Below are positions 24,405-37,100 of a DNA stretch of 64,000 bases, one piece after another (positions within the stretch are counted from its first letter, which is position 1; every line of letters begins with the position of its first letter). The notes under the pieces were generated by a model. That model had not been told where the DNA came from. It saw only the letters and a program-made list of their open reading frames with translations, and made no database searches. Where the stretch lies: contig NC_067285.1 of assembly GCF_020740795.1 (NCBI RefSeq), forward strand, positions 91,099,152 through 91,163,151, given 5' to 3'. Source of the DNA: Apus apus (taxonomy: Eukaryota > Chordata > Aves > Apodiformes > Apodidae). The position numbers were made by a program, and so were the translations under genes.

Positions 24405-26639
24405 AATGCTGAGGAAAACAAACGGATGGGGTATCAGTAGGAAAACTACATTGCGTTGCATTTTTTTACTACACATCACAGAATCACAGTATGTTAGTAA
24501 GACTCGGACCAAGTAATGAAGAACCCTTTCACATTTCTTCACTGAGGCACTTTTTACTGCCCCTATGTTTAGCATAGCTTGCTCAGAACCCTCACAAAAA
24601 AGTGACCTGCCCCAGTGCTTTACTTGGTACAGTCACACTATGTATCACACATTCAACATGTAGTATACCAAAAAACCCACAGCCTACCTACTACCATGGT
24701 GACAAAACAATGTTTCCACCAACCAAAGTGGCACCAGATGGAAGAGACAGAGCTACACCAAAGTCGGACAAAACGGGCAACACTTGCACTGGCCCGACAT
24801 CGCCGTGCAAACAAAACCTTCCAGTGGTGCACACAAGTGAGACCAGTTCTCAGCACAGTAAATCAGGAGCAAAACTGGACTCTGCAGATAAAATGCTATT
24901 TCCTAATACAATACAATTTTTCCCAGATGAGCTTAACAAGACTTTACAAAGAATTACAGAGCTACTGGAAATCTCTTGCATTTAGTCAAAAGACTTCCTG
25001 GAGAGAACTATGAATATAAAACAATACTAAACCTGGCCTGCCTTCTACCCTGATGCTCAGAACTTCATTAGCTCTGCCTGTGCTACATATGTTGCCAAGT
25101 TAGTTTCCTAGTACTGCAGGTACTGTAAACTCTTACAGGTTTCTCAAAGCCAAGAGATTACTTCCTCCTTTTCATAGTCCAATCCATCATGATATACTGC
25201 AATCCGTTTTGCCATCCTTTTAGAACAGGTAACAGAAAATAGTCACTAAAATAGAAAGGTGAAAATGTAGAATGAACTACCAGCAAAAAGAACTGATTCA
25301 TAATAGGTCTGATCCACACAAAATATAAAATACTGTTGCTTTACTCCTGTGCAGTCTTTTGGCTAGAAGGAAGCTGATCCCTCCATGCATATAATTCTAT
25401 ATATTAGCACTCCTGACACTCATTGACTAATGTTTGTGCTTTTGTGGGGTCTATAAATCAATTACATTTATGGCCAGGTTTAATAGGTAAGCAATAAATA
25501 ATTTCAGTCAAAGCACCTGTAATGAAATCCATCATCATCACTTCATTTGCTGAATTGTCAAAGGGGAAAAAAGTGGAAAACAGCTTAGATGTCAGAAAGG
25601 TCAGAGCAGCCCATAGGCAGTATGTAATAACCTGCTTTTTCTGTGGGAAGATGGATGCTGTTAGAGACAACAAAAATCGGAGACAAAAGATGAAATATTT
25701 CTGAATGGAGTCTGATCAGTGCATTCTCTGAGGACAGCTTTAGCCTACAGCACATGGCCACTATGTCAGCAAGTAGCTGCTGCTTTGCTGCCACTACAAG
25801 AGTGACCAGGAGTACTGCTTTAAAGTGTGCTATCAACACTACAGGAACCAGGACTAACCCTTGCTTTGCCACAGGCTTGAGACAATCTTGTGACCAGCTA
25901 CACCAGCAATATACATCTGCCAAGTCGTGCAGACTGATTTATTTGCATAAGATCACATACATTAAAGAACCCTGCATCTTTATTGTAGTATCTTCTTGAA
26001 GGAAACTGCAGGTTCTCAAAAGACAAAAAACAAGAAGCATGCTTATGTGTTGTTTACTCATTCGTATGAACACATATATTCCATGTTTATAATTACAAAC
26101 TTGCAAAGGGATTGATCATAAGATATTTTGATCTATCATATTTCCAGTCATCAAATATACCCAACAGTTGCCACATACGGGACATACAGACTGGCAAACA
26201 TGAGCACACAAAGACAAGATCACTTGTTATGCTTAAGATGCTTCATTTATCACACAGTGCTTGTAAAAATAAAACTAAAATAGAAATTAGAAATCCAAAA
26301 TGCTTTCTAATATTACAAATACAATAAATTTAACAATCTTAGTAGGCCAGACCATTTGGCTTCTTTACTTTTGTTCACAAGACTGATGTGTAATTTTAAC
26401 CAAAATGTCCCTAATGTAGACATTGTGTGAAGAGCAAGTATTAACATTAATTGTTATTCATTGATCTGAGAGATTAATCTACAAACTCGTGCTTCCTCAG
26501 AATATAGTTTTGAATTGTGGCATAATCTAGGGCAATGCTATTACCAGATCAAACAGCCACCCTATTTAACATCTGCATGGAGCTTACATTTATAGTTAAG
26601 CAGGTCTCTATTTTTACAGTAAGAAGTTCTGCTACAAAG
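24405..26639. other. 5' flank of CHRNA9, nothing recognised
   Basis: Open frames at 24602-25013 (plus, two overlapping frames) and 25458-25923 (minus, two frames) show no family motif. I see no repeats with clear ends. Confidence 0.5.
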
Positions 26640-27120
26640 TCAGGAATTAACATACGAAGCGGCTTGCAAAAATAATGTAAGAAAAGTCACAGGAGTTTGT
26701 AAATTAGAACTAAGCCATTAACCTCTCCCCGAACTAGATTCGTTCCCAGCAAAATTCCAAGTTATCTTGCTGGAGCACACGTGCCAGCAGATGGCCCTGT
26801 TCGCCAGCCTACTGATCTACCCGGAGATTCAAGGCGATTTTCGCGTATCACACAAAAATCGTATCGCATTTTACTCCGATTAATTTCACAGATTATTTGC
26901 CTAACATTTGCTGTAAGAACAAGATGAGAAAAATATGTTCTTCTAAATAAAAACAGATAAGCAGAAGGAACAAAGCCACTTAGTGCCTGAATCCTGCTCT
27001 CGGATCAGCCTATCATATTAAACCAGTCACGAGAGGATCTCAGGGCAAATAAATACATGTAATTGTCAACAACGGTATGATACAAAACCGTATTTAGATC
27101 ACAGGCCGCTTCTGCTGGTC
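26640..27120. promoter_or_regulatory. CpG-dense but AT-rich segment, possible regulatory element
   Basis: About 18 CpGs lie within 480 bases although the GC content is ordinary; seven are in the line from 26821 to 26880. In methylated vertebrate DNA CpG is rare in such a context. The segment is about 3 kb upstream of the CHRNA9 start codon, so an unmethylated enhancer or upstream promoter is possible. The function is inferred. Confidence 0.35.
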
Positions 27121-30100
27121 CAGAGAGCAGTTAAAGCTCATGGCACAAGACCCAACTCTGCTTTCACATATTTTGTTCAAACACTTGACTTTGAGAATGT
27201 GCATGGGCTATAGACAGAGCAGAATGTTGTGGTCATGCTTACATTTAGTGGGACAAGAGCTTACCCTTCATTGTTGCATTCAGCTTGTACACCATTCACA
27301 TGTAACACATGTAGCTTTTTATGGTTCTAGACAAACACACATGCTGTCATCAAGACAACATCCAAAAAATCTGAATTCATTTTACTGCCATGTAAGGGAA
27401 GTTTGCCTCGCATGCTCTTTAATAAAGGACAGACTGAAGTGGAGATTACATGGGAGGGATCTCTTTCCTATTAAAACTTCCAACTTTAGATATTTATCTT
27501 AGCCAACTATAAGCAAAGCAGGAAAAAAGTGTAAAAGAGTTTATTTAAAAATTTGTTCTTTCAATTCAACAAATCTTTCCTGCCTGAAATAATAATTTGC
27601 TCCCAAGGCTGAGGTTTTGACATGTACATTTCAGATTTTATTTCAATGGATTCTTACCATTAAGACTTTTTAAGCCTCCAACTTTAAAAGGTGCAGATAC
27701 AGTATTATCACAGTCCTCAATGCTGTTTGTACCACTTATAATCCATCCCTTCATCAGAGACAATAAAGAAGAACAGATTGGTTTCTAAGCACAGTTTGTA
27801 AGAAGTGTCTCACAGTCTGCTTCTGCCTTGCTGCCAGTTTTTCTCCCCAGAAGCTGTTGCATTCACAGCATTCTCCACAGCATTTGCTACAGAATATTAT
27901 CTTGTGATGGGGTCAAGCAGCACACTTAACTCTTCAGAGCCAAATTTCTCCCCTTAGACTAACTGAAACCTTAACAGCAGGGGTAACCACAGCTCTTCTT
28001 GCCAGTAGAGCAGCCTCACTCTGCCTGCTCTGGAGAAGAATACAGCACATCATTTAGATGCAGCCTACTTCCTCTCCACTTCATTTTTTCTCAACCACCT
28101 ACTGCCTCCTCCTTCCTTCTCTCTAAAAATCCCCTACCACCTGAAACTACCATACTCATTCATATTTTCTTCCACTCAGCTCTACACATGGAAGATAGGA
28201 AATACATTAGGAAGCATTCACACTGTCAGGTCCTGAGATAAGGTAGAATATTACCCACATTTTCCAGAGATGGGAAATCCTGGAATTGCATGTTACAGTT
28301 GAGTTTTTCTGAATATAAATTTTATTTGGGTCCACTTACACAGGCAGCTCTGCTGACCATCTCTCAACATCTGGAACAGAGAAACATTTTTCCCCTAGAA
28401 GCCTTGTATTATTTAATGTGATCTCAAATGCAGCAAGTTCATCCTTTTTCATCAAAGGCTTGCAACCTGACTGGTATTTTGTCCACCCCTGATAAGCATT
28501 TGGTATCTGACAGAGTTAAGAGCTGTTTTAAAAATTTTCTATCAGAAAGTTGTTTTATATACAGCTCTCTCTCATTGGGATCATTTCCAGCTTTATATCA
28601 TGCCCCTGAATGGCTGATCCCAGGATCCATAGTCCACACAAAGACAACCTCTGAGCCTAGACACCTTCCAGAGCACAGGTTTGCTCTGACAGGCAGCCTG
28701 CTGCTCTAAAACAAACTGAATTGGAGAAATATTTTTACCCTGTCACAAGGGTGCAGACAGACTCAAGGCTCTTCCTTTATGTGATTGCTCTTGAGCTATG
28801 GAATACAGCACATTATCTCAGCTTTCCAAAGTAGAGAGGAGCCCTCCAGCTACCACTGCAGGATGAAGACAACTCTCTTCCCCAGAAAGCAATTCCTTCA
28901 GCTTGTGTGCACATCACAAAAATCTGATACTAAACCGGAATCTGAAGAAGCAAGACCAAAAGGCAACAGTTAAGATACTATCTCAAAAATTAAGTTTTGC
29001 TCAAAAATTCAGAGAAGGGGGGTAACATCCCTCTAAAACATTACCAAAAATCATGTTCACAAGGGTCTCTGCATAGAATCTAGCATCCCCTGAAATCCTC
29101 TGCTTTTGTGCCAAGTTCACGTCCCCCTTACAACACGTAATATGATACATCTAAACTTCTGTGTTCTTATCTGAGTTCAGGAGTTGCCTACAAAGAGCTA
29201 AGGCTAACGCTATGCACTAAATTCAGTGGCTGAAAAGGCAGGATGTCAAAAGATGATTAAGACAAGTTAAAAGAAAAAAAAAAAAGCAGACCATAGTGTA
29301 TAATACTAAACTTTTACTGTGTTTTCAAGGAATTCACAGAACTCCAACTGCAAAATGACTGCTCAAACAGTATGCATACATGCTATTTCAGTGTTGCATA
29401 CAATTCTACTTAAGTTGTAATACAAATCTCTTTGAAAAAGACACTAAACATTTATATCGCAAAATTTGTCATTATCTAATTCTTTCTGTTCCATCTAATC
29501 ACACACATCAATCTACCCTGGTGATTTTTCCAAGCTCCCAGAATTTAGAGGAATACTGCTGTACTCAGATTCCAAAATACCCACCTTAGCAAACCACTCC
29601 TAAAGGGTTTTTTTCTAAACCAAATAAATTAGTTTCCAAGCTTACATATATTGCAGAGCTGCCCACTTTAAAACACTCCAAGCAACTAAATGGGGGAGGA
29701 CAACTCTAAATTATCACAATGCATTTACATGTGAACAAAACTCCCTGTAGGATAAGGCAAACAGCAGCTACTTATCTCTTTGAGGGAGAAGAGTTTTCAA
29801 TAAAACATGGTTTTAGCTACTGAATCATCTTACAGTATGTGGTTACTGACATTCTTTAGGATGCCCTAGCACGAACACAGCTACATTATGCAATGGACTG
29901 AGGGGGGAAAAAATCTTCTTGAGCAAAATATTGTAGTAAACCTGCAGTTTTATTCAAACTCTGCAACTAGGCTTGTTCTGGCACAAGAGAATTGTTTAGA
30001 TTTTGGGTATAAAGTACCACCATTTCAGCTGAAGATAGCATCCCTTGTCTTAAGCATCTGAGCACAGTGGCTGCAGATCAGTTAAGGAAGCTGTGTGCAT

Positions 30101-31294
30101 ACCATCAGTTTTCATCTGCAAAATTCTAAGCAATTGTCCAATGCCAAGATATTGGTTCCTTCTTTTCAACCCACAACAAATGCAATTAAATTAAAGGTTA
30201 GAACTTCCAAGGGAAAAAAGTTCAAGTATTAATATAGAGAGTCACCAGAAAGCAACATCCTTTTCTTTGTGTAACTGGGCTGAAAAAAACTTGTTTTGCC
30301 CATAATGCAAAAGATTTGCCATATAGAAGTGTTAGACTACAATACTGATCTGAATCTTATTTTTCAAGTTCTGTGGAAGATGATGAGGTATGAAAACTGT
30401 TAAGACAAAAACCCCATGCTCTAACATTAAAATGCTACTACAACCGCATATTAAACCTGGTTGGTTTGTGTGCTTTGGGGAACACTTGCTGCTTGCCTGC
30501 CAACATTTGGCAGGGGTCTGTGAAATACCTCTGCCAATTGTTCAGCTGCCATTAGCTTGAGGAAAGGCATTTTATTCTGAAACAGAACCTAGACATTGGG
30601 AGAAAATGCAAGAGAAAATACTGTGCAGCTGATAGCTACGCTAGAGCTATGAGAAGAAAATTCTACAACCATTCTGCAGTTACAGCTTTTGGGAAATGTA
30701 CACAGAAATGCAAAAGCCAGTTCCTCAAACTAGTATAAAAGCACTAGTGTAAGAACTCTGCAGTGGCTTACTTCTGGGCTCTAACAAAAGCAGCATCTTT
30801 ACATGGCCATGGCTGCTCCTAATCCAATGGTACTAATGACTGAGGTATGGTCAAGTCTGGACTCTGATGGATAATTTATTTGCGCTTGGTAGGGAGCTAT
30901 ACATAAGGAAAAAAGCATGGGATTTGTGCTACATGCTATTCTCTTTCTTTCTGCCAGCACCTCAAGGCAATGTAAGCTACAAATAAGATACTTGAATGGT
31001 TGAGCAACATGCTGCAGTGAATACACAGCCAGCTTCAGAAAATGAGATGGCGACACATGGTATCTCATTGGAAGAGTAGCAGTTGGTGCATTCAGCACAA
31101 TACTAATGCTTCTACTTGCATCACAACACATAAAACAGAACCTTAATCACCTGTCTTGAATGAAAAACATTGCTTTTTCTTTAGATATATTAAAATAAAT
31201 GTACTTTAATGCCTACACAGATTCCAAGTTTGCAACATTAACAATTACAAACTTCCTGAGGTGTGGCTTGAGAAGGTATGACCCCCAACACAAG
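27121..31294. other. Intergenic DNA, nothing recognised
   Basis: AT-rich sequence with short chance open frames only. No tandem repeat, CR1 or LTR could be recognised. Confidence 0.5.
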
Positions 31295-31755
31295 AACACA
31301 GAGCTGTCAGAGTCTTGAGGAGGCCCACAAATATGATCAGAGGGCTAGAGCACCTCTCCTATGAAGACAGGCTGAGAGCTGGGGTTGTTGAGCCTAGAGA
31401 AGAAGAGGCTACAGGGAGACCTTACAGTGGCCCTTACAGTACCTGAAGTGGGCCTACAGGAAAGCTGGGGAGGGACTTTTTTACAAGGGCATGTAGTGAT
31501 AGGATGAGGGGGGAATGGCTTTAAACTGGAAGAGGGGAGATGTGAGACATTAGGAAGAAATTCTTCACTGTGAAGGCAGCGAGACTCTGGAAGAGGTTGC
31601 CCAGAGAAGTTGTGGATGCCACCTTGGAACTGTTCAAGGCCAGGTTGGATAAGGCTTGGAGCAACCTGGTCTATTGGAAGTTGTCCCTGCCCATGGCAGT
31701 GGGATTGGAACTAGGTGATCTCTAAGGTCCCTTCCAACCATTCTATGATTCTATT
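31295..31755 (+). mobile_element. CR1 LINE, 3' end
   Basis: It runs from a CR1 ORF2 segment coding the EHLSYEDRL-like and FSLEQ-like blocks (31338-31400, degraded) to the TTCCAACC block and the ATTCTATGATTCTAT tail at 31737-31755. Plus orientation, 5'-truncated. Confidence 0.93.
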
Positions 31756-34734
31756 GACATTAAATAAACATCTTCAACAGAAAGCCAGAGCAGTGTAAAC
31801 AGTGCTGGCATGTTATGCCCAGTGTGCTGCTATTAGAGCTGCTGCAGAATGTCAGCGTGCTCCTTGCTATAGAGCAGAAATGACCACATCTCCTCCACAT
31901 AGAAGTAAACATCACAACTGATGGATATACATATCCTCAAGGAAGAAGTCCAAGTGACAAAAAAAGACTTACAGTTACTCAAGAGGCACATTGCCAAAGT
32001 GTAATATTATTTCTGTCATTCTAAGGAATACGTATTTGATATAAACATCACAATCAGAATAGAATCAAATGCATACCAACCAAGTGTAAAAAATAAGTTG
32101 TTGGTTTTTTTTATTAAAAAATACAACTAATCACTTCCCCGTTGTTCTTGAAAATAGTCTAATTACTTAACAATTCTAAATTGTACAGATTTTAAGAGTT
32201 CAGCTTCCACATGTATAATGATTCGCCAGTATCTCCACATAATACAGTGAATTCCCACAGCAGACAGTGATCTGAGTGCAGTACAAGAGTAATTTAGCTG
32301 TTTCTGGAGTCAGTATGCTTAGCCTCTCACCCTTAACATTATAAAAATGTGTGAAATCATTAACATTGTAAGAGAATTGTGAGTTGAAATAATAACCCAT
32401 TCTGATTCTTAAAGTAAATACCCTTCTTAAATACCCTTCTGCTTCTATTCAGAACCTTTGAAACTGCAAATACTAAGTTGTTCTAGAGAGATAACCATTT
32501 TAAGATTCTGAGCTGATGAGATGTGAAACTCCTAACATGCAGGAGAAAATGGGTCTCATTTACTCACCATCTCAGTTTTATTTGCCACATAAAAGGAGAC
32601 CTATAGCTCCAATGAGTAATTATAGATCAAGCACTGCATTTAAAACCATGTTATCTGAAAATAGGCCAGCCTATCAAAACAGGGCTGTTTGAAAAGCTAA
32701 TTACCCCTGCAATGGCTGTTCCTTAAAACCTAATTTCTCTTCTTCTCAATGCTGGGATCAGAATTCAATGAAGTTAATAAGAGTTGATTCTTTGTCACCT
32801 CTCCAGCTACTTCTTAGATTTTACTTCCACTTAGCAGTGTACAATACCAAAAACTCTGGCTACAGCTACAGAATAAGTAGAAATCAGAACAAAGGTAATT
32901 CTTCTTTTCATGTATCATTACAGATAAGACAGGCATCCATTTTCCCAAGATTGTAGAGCAATCATATGGCATTTATTTGCCAAATACCAGGTTCACCAGA
33001 AGACAGTCTCAACTCTAAGTTTAAAAACAGCACATATATTAAAGGTCCTAGTACTCATACAGCCATTCTTGTCTTACTAGAACATACATTTACACTCTAA
33101 AAATACTTGCAAGGCACCCCATTGGGAAAGCAAAATTTTTTTATTAAATCAATTAAATGGGAGCGTCCCAGAAGGGAGTTAAATGGTCAGGCACATCCAC
33201 TGAGCTTGTTTTGTACGACACTCATTTTGACACCTCCCAGGTCTGTAACACTGGTGCAGCTACTTGGACCTACTTGTATTGAGGCTAAAGACAGAGATCA
33301 TTTGCTGTCACAGGTATAACAGACTCAACTTGGGAAAAATTAATGTATTGCCAATTAAAGTATTTGGGTACTGGAAAACAAAAATAAGAACCAGACAGCC
33401 CCTATCTCTTCCTACAGAGGTCACCCCTGCAGTTCCCCCTCCCCTCACTACCAAAACTGTGGTACATACAGCCCATACCTCGCCCTATCACAGCAAGGGA
33501 AGAGATAGTACTAGAAGTTGGCATGCCTGTGTACAGCACAAGCCAGAAAGCAGACACAGCACATACACAGGAGATAACAAAAAAAAAAAAAAACTTCCAC
33601 AGAGAACACAGCAGTTCCTTATCCAGGTGTGTTCCAAGTGTCTGCCCAGCCTAACCAGAGCAGCAGCTGGCAGGCACCTCAGGATAAGTTGCTGGGCAGA
33701 TGGTCTATTTGCATTACCTTAGCTTTAGCTCTATTTACACTCAGATTTCATGCACAGAAACAGAAATTACTACACAAACAATCATTTCCAGTGAACAAAG
33801 CCACACAATGAAGACAGCTTTTGGCTGAACTGCAATTAAAACAAAGATGTCACATATGACTGTAACCACAGAAGTACTGTTGCACTATAGTTAATTCCCA
33901 GAGTGAATGCAATGCCACTCTCATAGTAAAGATAGTGCTGCCCTACACAGACAGTATTAGTTTCTACTAATTGAAAGTCTCAGAAGTCATGGCTAATTAT
34001 TCACATGGAGATCAAGCCAGCATTAAATTTTAGCAAACTCCCACATTTCTGTAACCCACACTTTTGTTAGACAGAGACACAGAGCAGAATAAGATACAAA
34101 ACTAGGCTGCTTAGCATTAATCATGGTCCAGGTTTGGAGCAGTGATAGTAATAAGGGTGATCAAAAAGCTTGCTCACCACAGATCGCAGCCAGGGGACTA
34201 TGACTCAACAACTCCCTGACCAGTGCAGCCATATGGTGAAAAATACATTCCACCACATGCTACCAAAGTACTACGCACAGTATAAATGCAAAATTAGAAG
34301 CACTCGAGCCATGGTACTTTGACTATTGTAGAAAAGTAGCTTAAAATTCAGGCAAAAAAAGAGCAGGTTGAATTAGGGACAGCAAGTATCACATCCTAAG
34401 GAAATTATTAACTTTTAAGTGAACTATGTGCTATTCTTGTTATTTAAAATACTGATTAGGCTAATTATGCTCAGAGGGAATTGTGTCTAGCAGATCAAAT
34501 GAAATCTTTTCAGAGGCAGAGTTTGCTGAATAGAAAAGCTGTCCCATTTAAGCAGTACAAGATACCACTTGAAACATCTCATGAATATCCGGATTTTAAA
34601 ATGTCATGCTTTGGTGCCTGTTATTGGGCTAACAACATAGCTTATATTTCTCTTTTGACGTTAGTGACATACGTTAATGTTAAGAAGTGCATAGCTATGC
34701 CAAAATGCATGACAATTCAACTACCTCTTTGTCC
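31756..34734. other. Intergenic DNA, nothing recognised
   Basis: No gene or repeat recognised. A 14-base A-run is at about 33580. The longest frame (33264-33722, plus) has no recognisable motif. Confidence 0.5.
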
Positions 34735-34885
34735 AGGGGAGTGGTGAAGTCACCATCCCTGGGCGTGTTAAAAAAAAGTGCACTCTTAAGGACATGGTTT
34801 AGTTGGCATGGTGGTGTTGGGCTGACAGTTGAACTTTATGATCTTAGAGGTCTTTTCCAACCTTACTGCTTCTATGATTCTGAGT
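34735..34885 (+). mobile_element. CR1 LINE, short 3' end
   Basis: A degraded CR1 3' end: a GAAGTCACCATCCCTGG-like block, the TTGGGCTGA block, then GAGGTCTTTTCCAACC and a single tail unit. It lies immediately past the polyadenylation signal of recombinase-like gene A. Confidence 0.88.
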
Positions 34886-34936
34886 AAAGGGCAACAATAT
34901 TAATACTAGGCAGAAACTGTTTTTAAAAAGGAAACA

Positions 34937-34942
34937 TTTATT
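34937..34942 (-). promoter_or_regulatory. Polyadenylation signal AATAAA of recombinase-like gene A
   Basis: A canonical hexamer on the minus strand about 245 bases after the gene A stop codon. The distance is nearly the same as for the ATTAAA hexamer of gene B, which supports both. Confidence 0.65.
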
Positions 34943-35186
34943 AATTCACGCTATACAAAACTGTCTGCAGATTTGCTCTGTCAAGACAGACAAGGTCCAC
35001 ACACAGCAGGTTTGACACTCCCCCACCCTCAACACACAGACAACACAAGCTGCAACTGTGAGTGAACTTCAGAGGTCACTGTGAGGTAGAATATTCATTA
35101 CAGGTGTTAAAACTACATTACTGCCAAAGACTAGAAACTATACAGCTAAAAGCCAACTCTACAGAAATAAGGTCATGCATTAGCTT

Positions 35187-36118
35187 CTATTTCCCCATTG
35201 GTCTCCATGGGTATGGTCTCTCTGGCACCAGACAGGGCCACCTTGCCAGGCGAGTGATGTCTTCCCCAGGATACCCGTAGCACGCAGCAGTGACTGCAGT
35301 CCCCAGCCAGAAGGAATGCACACCATAATACTCCGGGCACAGCCCCAGCAGCTGCAGAGCACATCGGAAAACTGTCAGGAACTCCCTCTTTGTTACAGTC
35401 CTATTATCCGAGTGCATAAAGAGGGGTCCTTCCAGCTGAGATCGCACTGTCACATAGCTCCGGAGGGCCAGAACAGGGCACACCCATGGCTCTCCAGACA
35501 ACGAAAGGCTGATGACATGCCTCTCCTGACTCACAGGAGAGTTATTCAGGGAAAACACTGCTCTCCTCTCCATCAGCTGGAGATCACTCAGGTACAGCAG
35601 CTCAGGCTGCAGCACATTACAGCGCTTCATCACCATCTCTCCTATGCGAAGTGCCCCAAAAAAAGCTACAGTAAACAACGCACGAAACAGTAAGCATTCA
35701 TAGTGAGTTATGCAGACAGTCTCCAGAGCTCCTAAGAGAGACCGCAGCATCTCAATTGTTACAGGCAAGTATTTATCCCTCAGGATACCTGCCTGGCGCT
35801 TCAATCCTCTCACCATGCAGCGGGTTACAGGATCTTGCAAAGGATCAGGATTACCAGTCAATTTTGATAAGTAAGACAGTGCTGCCACATACATCACTGT
35901 CTTTGAGGATGAACAAGGAGATTCCGCAGCCAAAAACCCTCTAACTTGCTCCGCTGGAACAGGCCAAGCTGCAGGCATTCCCATGCTTTTCCTAAAGGCA
36001 AGGAATTTCTTCAGTCCTTCCAGGTAGCCTTGCCAATGCTTGCTATTCCCCGAGTACTCCAACAGTGACAAAGTCTTCAGAGGCCAAGGTCCTAAGGGAT
36101 GTTTCTGAGGACAACTTC
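35187..36118 (-). CDS. Gene A exon 2 (recombinase-like core)
   Basis: The exon opens after CTATTGTAG and reaches the TAG stop at 35187-35189 with no break. Its first codons (QKHPLGPWPLK) match those of gene B exon 2 almost exactly in protein but differ at third positions, which fixes the acceptor and frame. Confidence 0.88.
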
Positions 36119-36894
36119 CTACAATAGAGGATCCTTGTTAGCACATGCTGACAACAGTCACAGACGTGCCACTTAAGCAGCAAAAAAGACAATGTTCCTT
36201 AGTGCAATACATCCCTACACAATGCTCTGCTAGTTTGTGTGACTGAAGGTGATTCACACACAGCTACACTCACAGCTATTAAAGAACATGGATACTTTTC
36301 AAATAGGAAGCTGCAAGCAGCATTATCAGGCCCATTTCGGGCACTAGATCTGGTAACACTCGGGGAATTTACAAGTTTGCAGCACAGTAACAGAGAAGAA
36401 AAGCAGAAAGCAAGTTTTGAATCGCGCACTGCTGACACAGTTCACAGAAGCTACAACTCCAAAGGGCACACAACACACTCCCACCAGAAGCCAGCACGTT
36501 TCCCAGCCCAGAACCCCCTCGAGGCTTCCCTCCAAAAGCTCCGGCCTCCCACGAGAACTCGAGCAAAAGACCCATGGAGCCGCTGCCCGGCGGGAAGCGG
36601 GGCCGCCAGCGATCCCCCGCCCCGCACCCAGCGCCCGCTCCCGGGCCCGCCCGCCCCGCACCTACCGCCCAGCGCCGCCCCGCGCCCCGCGGGCTGCTCC
36701 GCGGGCTGCTCCGCGGGCTGCTCCGCCGCCTCGCCCCTCCGCGCTGCTCCCTGGCGGCGCTGCTGCAAGGGGGCTGCTCGCCCAGCCAGGACCAGCTCCA
36801 GCCACTCCAGGCCGGGCTCCCGGGCCAGCAGCGACAGCATCTCCCAAAAAGGCGCGGCGACAGGCGCGGCCGGAGCGCTGGCACCGCAGGACAT
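35187..36894 (-). CDS. Domesticated tyrosine-recombinase-like protein, gene A (two exons)
   Basis: Two coding exons, 36666-36894 and 35187-36118, join in phase 1 (donor GCG/GTAGGT, acceptor TTGTAG) and give 386 residues. The first exon codes a short N-terminus with the block APFWEMLSLLAREPGLEWLE, followed by an Ala/Gln/Glu/Pro-rich tail with three EQPA repeats. The second codes a tyrosine-recombinase core: an N-terminal helical DNA-binding (SAM-like) part at about 95-185 and a catalytic-like part at about 190-380. Landmarks are Arg234 in GALRIGEM (box I), His344 in HSFW, Trp370 in ARW and Tyr379. The His-to-Trp interval (26) and Trp-to-Tyr interval (9) equal those of bacterial XerD. The box II arginine is Trp347 and no hairpin lysine is obvious, so strand transfer is unlikely; DNA binding may remain. 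The domain resembles DIRS/Ngaro or Crypton recombinases. I know of no named vertebrate gene that it matches. The inner start codon at 36892-36894 aligns with the gene B start; an in-frame ATG 15 codons upstream (36937-36939) is an alternative. Confidence 0.85.
36119..36665 (-). other. Gene A intron
   Basis: About 0.55 kb. It begins in the CpG island and turns AT-rich towards the acceptor. The acceptor has a weak pyrimidine tract. Confidence 0.8.
36666..36894 (-). CDS. Gene A exon 1
   Basis: Codes residues 1-76 plus one base. The block around PFWEMLSLL/EPGLEWL matches gene B exon 1. It has a low-complexity Gln/Ala/Glu/Pro tail absent from gene B. Confidence 0.82.
36689..36724 (-). repeat. Coding 12-base tandem repeat, three copies (EQPA)
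   Basis: Three perfect copies of GCGGGCTGCTCC in the plus direction, read on the minus strand as EQPA three times. Because the unit is a multiple of three, copy-number changes would keep the frame. Confidence 0.95.
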
Positions 36895-36968
36895 CGCGGC
36901 AGGACGAACGCCGTGCTCTCCCTTCTCCACGCAGGACACAGGCTCTCACAGCCGCCCCTAATGGGGCA

Positions 36969-36975
36969 TTTTATA
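36969..36975 (-). promoter_or_regulatory. TATA box of gene A
   Basis: TATAAAA on the minus strand, 75 bases before the preferred start codon, inside the CpG island. Gene B has a TATA-like sequence at nearly the same distance. Confidence 0.7.
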
Positions 36976-37100
36976 GCCGGGAGCCGCTGGCAGGGCCTCC
37001 CTACGCTTGGGTGCCCCGAGCAGCCCCGGGCCCGGCCCTTCCCCGGCGGCGGGTGTGAAGCGGCCCTGGGCGGGGGCGCGCACGGAGGAGGGTGCCAGCA

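Larger units (their letters stand above)
36540..37100. promoter_or_regulatory. CpG island and promoter of gene A
   Basis: A GC-rich, CpG-dense block that covers gene A exon 1 and its upstream flank, with GC boxes such as GGGCGGGGGCG near 37066. The gene A TATA box lies inside it. Confidence 0.85.

Noticed and set aside
24602..25013. Overlapping plus-strand frames of 127 and 132 codons upstream of CHRNA9
   Set aside because: Two frames open over the same bases, neither with domain features; likely chance.
25458..25923. Two overlapping minus-strand frames with hydrophobic stretches, possibly a broken membrane-protein pseudogene
   Set aside because: No recognisable family motif, and the two frames cannot be joined convincingly.
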